Below are positions 1 through 8,561 of a stretch of DNA of 64,000 nt, piece after piece (position 1 is the first letter of the stretch; each line of letters begins with the position of its first letter). The notes below the pieces were generated by a model. The model did no database searches. It was not told the DNA's origin and saw only the letters and a program-made list of their open reading frames with translations. The position numbers and the translations under genes are program-made. The DNA is from Methanobacteriota archaeon (GTDB lineage: Archaea; Thermoplasmatota; Poseidoniia; Poseidoniales; Thalassarchaeaceae). The stretch is from NCBI GenBank assembly GCA_002716085.1, contig PAYZ01000017.1:12925-76924 (forward strand), read 5' to 3'.

Positions 1-2
1 AT

Positions 3-521
3 GCTGAAATTGAAGCTATTATTGTCTCGCTAATTAGTAGAATGGTGGACTCTTCCATAGTGATGCTACGTGGCAACATTGACCGTGTCGAGTACTTATT
101 CAGATTGGTAAGGGACTTAGATCTAGACGGCGCCATAGTTGAGTGCGCCACCCCGTGTGGCTCAAGATTGGCAGCCTCTCTTCCCAAGATCGGTCTGGCT
201 TCCAAGGCAATGGGCATAACAGGGGCTGGGAAATTTGTAATGCTGGAATTGCAACATGAGCCAGATGCAAAGGACCTGCTCATAGCCGTGGCTTCGGGTT
301 GTTCTGCAGTGGTTTCAAGCATCTTTGATGGCGATCCTTCATCCAAGATTAGGGCGATGAGTGGAGATCTTAGGGGATGGATGAGGGAGATTGGGATCGA
401 TAGGATGGAAAGAATCGGGAGGAGGAACCTGAGGGCAAATGATTTCGATACAGCAGCAATTTCCGGCCTAAGGTTAGTCGGTTATGGAAGGCCCCTTAAG
501 ATGTGGTTAGACTTGAGGTGA
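3..521 (+). CDS. C-terminal fragment of a larger protein, possibly glutamate-synthase (FMN domain)-like; truncated by window start
   Basis: The listed ORF starts at ATG 42, but the frame is open to the window edge (codons from 3: AEIEAIIVSLISR-MVDSS...). C-terminal segment LRGWMREIGIDRMERIGRRNLRANDFDTAAISGL loosely resembles the end of archaeal GltB-like FMN domains. Confidence 0.4.
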   Translation, partial: AEIEAIIVSLISRMVDSSIVMLRGNIDRVEYLFRLVRDLDLDGAIVECATPCGSRLAASLPKIGLASKAMGITGAGKFVMLELQHEPDAKDLLIAVASGCSAVVSSIFDGDPSSKIRAMSGDLRGWMREIGIDRMERIGRRNLRANDFDTAAISGLRLVGYGRPLKMWLDLR

Positions 522-525
522 AGGA

Positions 526-2280
526 TTGCCGACTTTAGAGCTCAAACATTCACTAATTGGATACATCCAGAACATACATGGGGTTGGACATGAGCCAGAT
601 TCATGGACAAAATGGCTCCCAGAAATTGGGTGTCCTGTAGATAGAAGCAACTCTGAAGAGATTGAAATTGAGGTTTTCCCCGACAGGCCCGACCTTCTCT
701 CACACGAGACTATAGCAAGAGCCGCGAGGTCTTTCGAATCGTCTGGAGGCATTAAAGTTGAGTTAGATGTTGTCCCAGGTGATATCGAAATGACAGTTGA
801 CTCTACTCTAGAAAATGTAAGGCCCGTGATCATGGGGGCAGTCGTCAAAGGAGTTGATACGGGCTCCAATGGGGAAGAGAAGGATGAATTCATCCAATCA
901 CTGATGGATCACCAAGAAAAGCTGCATTTGACCCTGGGTAGGAGAAGGAGATTCTCCTCAATTGGAGTTCATGACCTATCTTCCCTCCAACCCCCATTTA
1001 GGGTAACCACAGTTCCTGGAGATTTTTCTTTTGTGCCACTTGCCTGTGATGAAGAGATGAGCATTAACGAGATACTTACTGAACTCCCCAAGGGGGTGGA
1101 GTACTCCGCCCTGATGGATGGCATGGAGCTCTTTCCGGTAATTCTTGACTCTTCGGACAGAGTTCTTTCTTTTCCCCCCATTATCAATGGAAGCCACACC
1201 ACCGTAGATGTTGGAACTCAGGATTTCTTCATCGATGTTACTGGATGGGATGAAAGATCTTGTGAAGCATGTCTTCTACTGATTTGTCTTTCTTTGGCAG
1301 AAAGAGGAGGGTTAGTCGAAAGCATTGTGGTATCTGGATTTGATGGAAATAGAATTGCCATGCCTATTGGCAACCCTAGGACTCATCGAGTACCAGACAG
1401 GCTAATTAGGAAAATTCTTGGAATGGAAGTGAGCCATGAATCACTGAGAATAGCTATTGAAAAAATGGGCGGAGAAATCGTTGAAAGTAGAACTGTAACA
1501 GATGGCCCCAACAATCCAGAAAGATGGGCAGACTGTGTTGTTGGGGAATTGGAGCACATTGTTTCAATGCCAAGATGGAGAAGCGACATTATGCACCCAA
1601 TTGATATTGTTGAAGATATTGCAATAGGAATAGGCTTTGAGAATCTTCCAGAAAAATCCTCAGAGGTTCAAATCGATGCAAGCCCATTGAAGTCATCCAA
1701 CTTGAAGAGGAGGTTTGGAGAAAGCATGAGAGCTTGCGGCCTTCAAGAGGTTCAGAGCCTCACTCTTTCCAATGAGAGGGATCAGTTTGAGCTAGTTAGG
1801 TGGATGCATGAAGAAGATTTTAACACCATTTCCAACCCTATTACTTCGGAACACACCATTCTGAGACAATATATCCTTCCATCCCTACTTCGGCTACTAT
1901 CGGCAAATAGGCATCATGAGCTCCCACAGAGAGTTTACGAATTAGGAGAGGTAGTAAGAGGTTCCAGGAATAAGAATAGAGGTTCTTGGGCATGTGCGGA
2001 GGTAGGGGCTGGTTTTACTTCAGCAAAAGGAATAGCTCTAGCTATGCTTAGGGACATGGGAGCAGAAATTGATGAAGTTGAGTTAAAAGTTACAGAAGAA
2101 GGAAGTGGTCCTTGGATCCATGGTAGGGGGTGTCAAATTTTCGTTCGAGGAGAAAAACTGGGCGAGTTTGGAGAAATTGATCCCAGGGTTAGCCATTCTT
2201 TTGGACTAAAAGCTCCAATTCACGCAGGAGAAATAGATTTAGATAAGATTGGGGTCTTGATTAGGGATCCGATAAACTAA
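526..2280 (+). CDS. pheT: Phenylalanyl-tRNA synthetase beta subunit (archaeal type), TTG start
   Basis: 584 aa; PDRPDLLSHETIARAARSF, MPRWRSDIMHPIDIVEDIAIGIGFENL and C-terminal GxxxFGEIDPRV motifs typical of archaeal PheRS-beta. Confidence 0.93.
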   Translation: MPTLELKHSLIGYIQNIHGVGHEPDSWTKWLPEIGCPVDRSNSEEIEIEVFPDRPDLLSHETIARAARSFESSGGIKVELDVVPGDIEMTVDSTLENVRPVIMGAVVKGVDTGSNGEEKDEFIQSLMDHQEKLHLTLGRRRRFSSIGVHDLSSLQPPFRVTTVPGDFSFVPLACDEEMSINEILTELPKGVEYSALMDGMELFPVILDSSDRVLSFPPIINGSHTTVDVGTQDFFIDVTGWDERSCEACLLLICLSLAERGGLVESIVVSGFDGNRIAMPIGNPRTHRVPDRLIRKILGMEVSHESLRIAIEKMGGEIVESRTVTDGPNNPERWADCVVGELEHIVSMPRWRSDIMHPIDIVEDIAIGIGFENLPEKSSEVQIDASPLKSSNLKRRFGESMRACGLQEVQSLTLSNERDQFELVRWMHEEDFNTISNPITSEHTILRQYILPSLLRLLSANRHHELPQRVYELGEVVRGSRNKNRGSWACAEVGAGFTSAKGIALAMLRDMGAEIDEVELKVTEEGSGPWIHGRGCQIFVRGEKLGEFGEIDPRVSHSFGLKAPIHAGEIDLDKIGVLIRDPIN

Positions 2281-2471
2281 TCTTCATCTTCGTTCTTCTT
2301 TAGTAACTTCATTGCCTCCAAGAATTTCTTTTCCTTCAGATGTTCCTCACTTTTTCTGGTTTTGTCTTTTCCGGTTTTCCTTTCATACTCGACTACATTT
2401 TTCATGTAGCTTTTTCTAGAAATATCGGGTTTGGCGGTTTTCTTCTTCCTAAATGGCCATACCGGTCCCAT
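2277..2471 (-). CDS. Small lysine-rich protein of unknown function (64 aa)
   Basis: Complete short ORF filling the gap between pheT and rnhB; its stop overlaps the pheT stop (CTAA). Confidence 0.45.
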   Translation of the reverse strand: MGPVWPFRKKKTAKPDISRKSYMKNVVEYERKTGKDKTRKSEEHLKEKKFLEAMKLLKKNEDED

Positions 2472-2564
2472 AGCCGATGAGAGACGAATGCAGACATCAG
2501 TATTTCGTATAAATGGATCAATTCACAGGAGTTTTGATTGAGTTAGTATCCCCTAGGAGGGCCG

Positions 2565-3299
2565 ATGGGGACCGATATCGGAGTAGATGAGGCTGGGAGA
2601 GGTCCTGCAATTGGGCCTTTGGTCGTTTGTGCTTTGAGCGTGCCCATGGAAGACCGAGCAATATTGGAAGAGATTGGCGTTGATGACTCTAAAAAAATTG
2701 GTAAAATGGAGCGAGAGCGGGTTTTCAGAAAGATTAGCGGCCTTCGGGAATCAAGAGGATGGGGTTTGGGAATAGTAGTTTGCAAACCTGCAAGAATAGA
2801 TGAGTGGATGGAAAATGGGACTTTGAATTCACTAGAGGTTGAGTTATTCTCCGAGGCCATTACTCGAGCAGGTCGGCCATCTTCATCGACTAGGCTGGTT
2901 CTTGATGCATGCGATGTTGATCCCATCAGATTTGGCACCAACGTGCTTTCGGCATTGGGAAGCTCGTGGAACTGTTGCGAGATTGTATCTGAGCACAAGA
3001 TGGATTCCAGCGATATTGTCGTAGGAGCTGCAAGCATTGTTGCCAAAATAACCAGAGATCGTGAGATAAAGAAGCTATCTGAAGAGATAGGTATTGACCT
3101 AGGCTCTGGTTATCCATCTGATCGAAAAACTGTTTTGGCAATAGAGATTCTTTGCCAAACAGATGAGCCCCATGAAGCCCTAAGATGGAAATGGGCGAAT
3201 GTCCGGAATTCTTGGACAAAAACAAATAACAAGACTATGCCCAAAAGAAAATCGGAAAATGAAATCAATAAGCAAACCTACCTCAGTGATTGGGAATAG
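2565..3299 (+). CDS. rnhB: Ribonuclease HII
   Basis: N-terminus GTDIGVDEAGRGPAIGPLVV and later SSDIVVGAASIVAKITRDREI, LGSGYPSD; RNase HII signature. Confidence 0.95.
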   Translation: MGTDIGVDEAGRGPAIGPLVVCALSVPMEDRAILEEIGVDDSKKIGKMERERVFRKISGLRESRGWGLGIVVCKPARIDEWMENGTLNSLEVELFSEAITRAGRPSSSTRLVLDACDVDPIRFGTNVLSALGSSWNCCEIVSEHKMDSSDIVVGAASIVAKITRDREIKKLSEEIGIDLGSGYPSDRKTVLAIEILCQTDEPHEALRWKWANVRNSWTKTNNKTMPKRKSENEINKQTYLSDWE

Positions 3300-5053
3300 C
3301 AAGAATGGTGAAATGCAATCATTGCTTGGTGAAATCTAGGACCATGCCCGAAAGTATAGAATGGAGCTCCGAAGTTTCTCAGATTGTCAGAAAATTCGCA
3401 TTGCAGAATGCAATTGAATATCATGGAGAAGGGCAGTCTGGAAGCGTACTGGGGAGGGTACTCTCAGAGAGGGAGGACCTCAGAAGTAAGGCAAAGAGTC
3501 TGATCTCACTAGTAAATTCGGAAGTTAGTCGGGCAAACCTCATTGCAAAGGAAAAGGGAATGGAGGAAGTGCGATTTGAGCTTGAGAGCTTCGCACCTGA
3601 GGCGCTGGATAGGGAAAAACAACAAAAGACAGTGGGGCTGAAGGATCTTCCTGGCGAAACCGATGATGTAGTACTTAGGTTCGCACCAAATCCAAACGGC
3701 CCTTTGTCACTGGGTCACTCAAGAGGAGTTGTGATCAATTCGATGTATTCGGAAAGGTATGATGGAAAAATTGTACTGAGATTTGACGACACCGATACAA
3801 GAGTTAAGCCCGCGATAATAGAGGCCTATGATTGGATAGAAGAAGAATTCGAATGGCTATCTGGTAGGTCGCCCGATGTAGTTGTACGTGCTAGTGAGAG
3901 GATGCCCCTGTACATCGATATGGCGGAGAAGATGATTTCGGGCGGTTTCGGATATGTCTGCCTATGTTCTGCAGATGAGTTCCGAGAATTTAGAATTTCG
4001 AAGGAAGAGTGCCCATGCAGGGATCGAGAAGTTTCATCCAATCTTGAAGACTGGGAGAAAATGAATTCGGGTGGAATAAATGAGGGTGAAGCAGTAGTTA
4101 GAGTCAGGACTGACATGACGCTCCCCAATCCTGCTCTGAGAGACTGGCCTGCACTAAGGATTCAACACGCCCCCCACCCAATTGTTGGTGACAAGTACAA
4201 AGTCTGGCCCTTGCTAGACTTCCAGAGTGCAGTGGAAGACCATGCTCAAGGAGTCACCCATATTATCCGTGGAATAGATTTGATGGACAGTACGAGGAAG
4301 CAAACATTACTTTACGAGCACTTCGGTTGGAATTACCCAGAACCCCTGTACTGGGGAAGGGTGAAGATTCACGAATTTGGGGGATTTTCAACTTCAGGAA
4401 TTCTATCTTCGATAAAATCGGAGGATTTTTCCGGGTGGGATGATCCAAGGCTTCCGACTATTAAAGCCCTGAGAAATAGGGGCTTTTCGCCCGAGTCAAT
4501 TAGATTGCTATGGGAGGAGATTGGTCTAACTCAAAAGGATATTTCAATTTCCATGGCCACCCTTGAGTCATTCAACTCAAAAGTCATTGACTCAGACTGT
4601 GAGAGGAGAGTATTTGTCATCGACCCAATAGAGATAGAGTTCTCATCAGACAATAGACCCGATGTAGCATCAATACCTAGGCATCCAGAAGGTTCGATTC
4701 CGGGAAATAGGAATTGGGAGTTTTCCGAATCGATATTTATCCAATCTTCAGACCACAATCCTGGAAAAGTAAGGCTGAAGGATTTTGCTGATGTAGAGAT
4801 CTCAGAATTCTCTGCGAATATACAAAGTATGGATAGAACTGACGATAGGCAGATAATACATTGGTTGCCTAAGAACCTGTCTCGTGAGGCAATAATCACT
4901 GTTCCCGATGGTGAAAATTTGAATCGAATCAGGGGCTTTATTGAAGACTTCGAACTAGAGGAAGGTCGTGTTTACCAGTTTGAGAGATTTGGTTTTGCAA
5001 AGATTGAGTCGATTGACGATCAGCTAGTGAGCCTTCTATGGCTTCACAATTAG
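3290..5053 (+). CDS. gltX: Glutamyl-tRNA synthetase (archaeal type); start may be ATG near 3344
   Basis: VVLRFAPNPNGPLSLGHSRG (HIGH-like), RFDDTDTR, HIIRGIDLMDS, KIHEFGGFSTSGI; archaeal GluRS N-terminal helix LQNAIEYHGEG. Confidence 0.93.
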   Translation: MGIARMVKCNHCLVKSRTMPESIEWSSEVSQIVRKFALQNAIEYHGEGQSGSVLGRVLSEREDLRSKAKSLISLVNSEVSRANLIAKEKGMEEVRFELESFAPEALDREKQQKTVGLKDLPGETDDVVLRFAPNPNGPLSLGHSRGVVINSMYSERYDGKIVLRFDDTDTRVKPAIIEAYDWIEEEFEWLSGRSPDVVVRASERMPLYIDMAEKMISGGFGYVCLCSADEFREFRISKEECPCRDREVSSNLEDWEKMNSGGINEGEAVVRVRTDMTLPNPALRDWPALRIQHAPHPIVGDKYKVWPLLDFQSAVEDHAQGVTHIIRGIDLMDSTRKQTLLYEHFGWNYPEPLYWGRVKIHEFGGFSTSGILSSIKSEDFSGWDDPRLPTIKALRNRGFSPESIRLLWEEIGLTQKDISISMATLESFNSKVIDSDCERRVFVIDPIEIEFSSDNRPDVASIPRHPEGSIPGNRNWEFSESIFIQSSDHNPGKVRLKDFADVEISEFSANIQSMDRTDDRQIIHWLPKNLSREAIITVPDGENLNRIRGFIEDFELEEGRVYQFERFGFAKIESIDDQLVSLLWLHN

Positions 5054-5099
5054 TCGGCAAAAGGAAAACACAGAGATTCGGCCTGAAAAGGATGAATAA

Positions 5100-7142
5100 T
5101 TGCGTCGCATTGAAGTTAGTGGGTTGAATCAGAGAATCGTGAACGCAGTCCGAGCTAGACTAGTTATCGCCCTCTCGGCACTGATGATTGCAGTATTGTT
5201 CACTCCCATTCCAATTCAAGCGGAGGAAACTAATGCTTGTTGTAATTCTTCGAGTTTCGATCTTTTCTTGACTGGAGATTCGGACAGCGGTAGTCTGACT
5301 CCTTTCCAATCTGACCTTGACGATGAAAAAATGTCTGAAGTTACTTCTTCCGTTTTTGGAGAGGTAGAAATTGGTACTTGGAACATCGAATGGGGAGAAT
5401 CTGGAGATTACACTTCAGGGACCTGGGCTTTCAGAATCCCCTACGAAGTAGTGGATTCCAGTGGTGTTTCTGCTAACGCTACTGTCGTAGTCAAAGTAGG
5501 TGGGAATACGTACGAGAGCTCTGCTCAGCTTCCAGCTGTATTTCTGACTGAGTCCGGAGAGCTTCAGGTGGATGTTCAGGTTGAAGAGGGCCAAATATCC
5601 AAGGGTGAGAAAGTCGAGGTTTCTTTTTCTGTTAGGAGCTTGATTTTCTCGAATCCGGGTAGCGAATCGGGAGTCAAGTTTTTCTGGGGTTCAGAGGAAA
5701 TGGCTGCTTCGATTTCTATTTCTTTCCCATTAGTTAGCGTTGAGATCAGAGAAGCAAGCGTTAGGGGTAGTTTGGTCTTCTTTCCTGTTCGCTTGACTTC
5801 TGGTTTTGGGGATAAAATCTGGACCGGGTCAAACGGAGGTTTGGTCGTACAGAACGTCGAAATCGCAGAGAGCCCAATTGTTAACTCAAATGAAGATTGG
5901 GTTGACGTTACGTTCGTTTGGGACCCGAGTAGTTCGGAATCCGGTTCTGTGAGGACAGACTTTCGTCTGTCCCCCCAGGACACGCTAATAATTGAAGCTG
6001 ACAAAGTGCACGATATCGATCTAGGTCAGGACTCGGGAGACAATAGTTGGTATCCAGACGAGGAGCCGACGAGAACTGGGGGGTCTGAATTGGAAGTAAT
6101 CGTCGACTGTGAATATGATGGTTCTTCGATGAATAGGGACACCACCATTCGCCTTGATGGAGCCATGTCCCAATGGATGAGGTGGGGTCTCGACAACATA
6201 GGTAACAAGAGTCTGGGTTCGAATAGTTGGTGGAGAAACCTGAATTCTTTCTCCGACCAAGTAGGTTCCTCAGAAAAACAGAATGGTCGAGTTGACGATT
6301 CAGAGGAGTTAGTGCTTAAGTCTCACTTGATTGGTTCAAAGTCCGATCTGAAGTCCTTCCTGTCTAATGGACTGATGATCGATCCTGAAGCCATATTCGG
6401 GATTAATCCTGTTGAATTTGGCCCCATGGATATTTCTTTTGATTTTGGAAGTTCAAGGGCATTCAACTCAGAAGTGATTTCTATCAGAGTCGAAGCATCA
6501 CATGAAGTAAAGCAGAATTCTCGACAGATAATGATTGAGGACTTCATTAGGCCGGGAGGATATGATTATTGGGATAGAGTCGACCTTTCATTCGAAGTTA
6601 GCACTGGAATGCTTGCTGGCTTCGGTGGAGTAAATTCGGACAATGATGAAGTTGATTACACTCACAGGAGATGGATTGTAATGGAAATCCTATCTATTGA
6701 AGAAGACGATATCCAATCCGATGTTGACTTCAGGATTGAATTCGAGGCAAGCAATGCGCTATTGTTTAGTCCTCTGATTTCTGCAGTAATTTCCGTTTTC
6801 ACACTTTGTTTGGCAATAGGGTTTGGCCTGGCAATGACCAAGAAGAGAAGTAGAGTTCCGAGCATGATGGTGGTTTCAGTTCTAGGCGTTCTCTCACTCT
6901 CAATCTATTGGTTCGGGCTGCCTATGCCGATTGTACTCGGAGTTGTAGGCTCCAGTGTACTTTTGGTTTTCCCAGCCGCAATTATATCTCCGACGAACCT
7001 AACCGATGGCGGCCCTACAGATGATAGAAGAGTTGCCCGAGTAAAGTGCCCATCATGCGACAAGAGTAACAAAGTTGAGTCGAATGTTAGGCCTTTGAGA
7101 ATCGATTGCAAGGGCTGTGGAAGCACGCTAAGGCTTGAGTGA
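5100..7142 (+). CDS. Exported/membrane protein with C-terminal TM helices and terminal zinc-ribbon
   Basis: N-terminal hydrophobic signal (LVIALSALMIAVLFTPIPIQA), extracellular beta-rich region, TM helices, then CPSCDKSN...DCKGCGSTLRLE. Confidence 0.7.
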   Translation: MRRIEVSGLNQRIVNAVRARLVIALSALMIAVLFTPIPIQAEETNACCNSSSFDLFLTGDSDSGSLTPFQSDLDDEKMSEVTSSVFGEVEIGTWNIEWGESGDYTSGTWAFRIPYEVVDSSGVSANATVVVKVGGNTYESSAQLPAVFLTESGELQVDVQVEEGQISKGEKVEVSFSVRSLIFSNPGSESGVKFFWGSEEMAASISISFPLVSVEIREASVRGSLVFFPVRLTSGFGDKIWTGSNGGLVVQNVEIAESPIVNSNEDWVDVTFVWDPSSSESGSVRTDFRLSPQDTLIIEADKVHDIDLGQDSGDNSWYPDEEPTRTGGSELEVIVDCEYDGSSMNRDTTIRLDGAMSQWMRWGLDNIGNKSLGSNSWWRNLNSFSDQVGSSEKQNGRVDDSEELVLKSHLIGSKSDLKSFLSNGLMIDPEAIFGINPVEFGPMDISFDFGSSRAFNSEVISIRVEASHEVKQNSRQIMIEDFIRPGGYDYWDRVDLSFEVSTGMLAGFGGVNSDNDEVDYTHRRWIVMEILSIEEDDIQSDVDFRIEFEASNALLFSPLISAVISVFTLCLAIGFGLAMTKKRSRVPSMMVVSVLGVLSLSIYWFGLPMPIVLGVVGSSVLLVFPAAIISPTNLTDGGPTDDRRVARVKCPSCDKSNKVESNVRPLRIDCKGCGSTLRLE

Positions 7143-7994
7143 TTCCAAATGGCCGTCCGCCAATAGGGCATCAGAGACTATTGATGATGCTTCTTTCGGA
7201 GAGTAATTTTCCCATAGCAATGAAGCATGATAAATTTGTGATGCTAGGTCTGATTTCCAGTTAGTGCTAAGAATACAATGCCAAAGCAATTCTTCAATCT
7301 TTGATGTAGAGGGGGATTTTTCTTTCATAGCTGGGAATGCTAGTTCTTGCATCAAAACTTCTCTTTCTGACAGATTTCTTGAATTCCACGACTGGATGGC
7401 AAGATGGAGTTTTTCTTCATTTAGCCAAGGATAGTTTTCTATCGCCGGTTTTGGGACTTCGGTAACCGGAACAACTCTTATCGATCCCTCGGACGACAAG
7501 AAGTCCCTTAGAGAAGAAAATACAGGGTCATAAGTAGTATCCAAGGCACCTTTGATCCAGTTCCCGGCTAGAATCCAGGGCCTCATCTCTCTCAATCTGG
7601 GGCTCTTGGGAGAAATCACTTTTGCCAGTGTATGGGCCTGTGAAACAGATGTCAGAGGTCCATTTCTAGAATCCCCAGACTTGCCTTTGAGTCCCTCGAC
7701 AGTAATTGAGCGGATGCAATAACCGCCAATTGGTTTTGATAAGTCACCCTGGTCATCGCCATCGGAAATCCTGACGAAAGGTTCTGAGTCGGGTTCCTCA
7801 AATGTGAACCTCCTAAGATATGGGAGTTTTCCATCTAGAAATGCTGCCTCCAAAGCAGCGATTGATAATGCCCCGTTCAGTGTCGGATTTGCTGAAATCA
7901 ATACTTTTTTCTTGGATTGGATCAATTCCCTTGCTGCAATCATTATCTCCGAACGAACTGGTGAGAAAAAAATCTGATCAATTAGATTGCGCAC
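7128..7994 (-). CDS. Candidate degenerate RecJ/Cdc45-like (DHH-related) protein encoded next to S15
   Basis: KKVLISANPTLNGALSIAALEAAF occupies the place of the DHH motif I context (vlIsh.D.DG..saa.l); AHTLAKVISPKSPRLREMRPWILAGNWIKGAL resembles the RecJ mid-region; downstream of rps15. Confidence 0.45.
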   Translation of the reverse strand: MRNLIDQIFFSPVRSEIMIAARELIQSKKKVLISANPTLNGALSIAALEAAFLDGKLPYLRRFTFEEPDSEPFVRISDGDDQGDLSKPIGGYCIRSITVEGLKGKSGDSRNGPLTSVSQAHTLAKVISPKSPRLREMRPWILAGNWIKGALDTTYDPVFSSLRDFLSSEGSIRVVPVTEVPKPAIENYPWLNEEKLHLAIQSWNSRNLSEREVLMQELAFPAMKEKSPSTSKIEELLWHCILSTNWKSDLASQIYHASLLWENYSPKEASSIVSDALLADGHLESLKP

Positions 7995-8031
7995 CTCACT
8001 TCCAGGGGGAGGCAGTTCAAATCACTGCTGA

Positions 8032-8487
8032 TTACTCGACCATCAGCCTCAGCTGGTCTCTCTTATATGTCCAATCCTGATCAAGTCGATTATTCTCCTT
8101 GTAGTATCTCGATAGTCTCCTAATTTTTGACTCGCAGAGCTCGAGCTGCCTACGGTTATGTACATCCTTTGAGTTGTTCGTAAGGTGATCGATGATTCTC
8201 AGAGCCCTTCTCATTAGGTTCATCAAATCCTCAGGGAGTCGAGAAGATTTTCCTAGTCTGTCTAGGGTCTGAGAAATCCTTTCCCCAGTGACTAAACGGG
8301 CATCTGGAACTCCATGCTTGTCCCTCAATATTGTACCTATCGAAGCAGATGTGTGGCCTTCAGATGATAGTTGAAGTATTATCTCCTCGACGTCCTTTTT
8401 ATCCGAGTTGGACCACTCTGGTGCCTTCTTAGAAGAGGGTTTGGTCGACCCGCTCTTTCCCTTTCCTTTGCTATGCATCCTTGCCAT
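8032..8487 (-). CDS. rps15: 30S ribosomal protein S15
   Basis: MARMHSKGKGKSGSTKPSSKKAPEW...IGTILRDKHGVPDARLVTGERISQTL...MRRALRIIDHL...DVHNRRQLELCESKIRRLSRYY; classic archaeal S15. Confidence 0.96.
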   Translation of the reverse strand: MARMHSKGKGKSGSTKPSSKKAPEWSNSDKKDVEEIILQLSSEGHTSASIGTILRDKHGVPDARLVTGERISQTLDRLGKSSRLPEDLMNLMRRALRIIDHLTNNSKDVHNRRQLELCESKIRRLSRYYKENNRLDQDWTYKRDQLRLMVE

Positions 8488-8561
8488 ATTGGTTCCTCGA
8501 GCAGCCGGGCCACTTACTCCCCCTCTATAACCGCTACGCAGAGAGAAAAATTTGTAGATAT

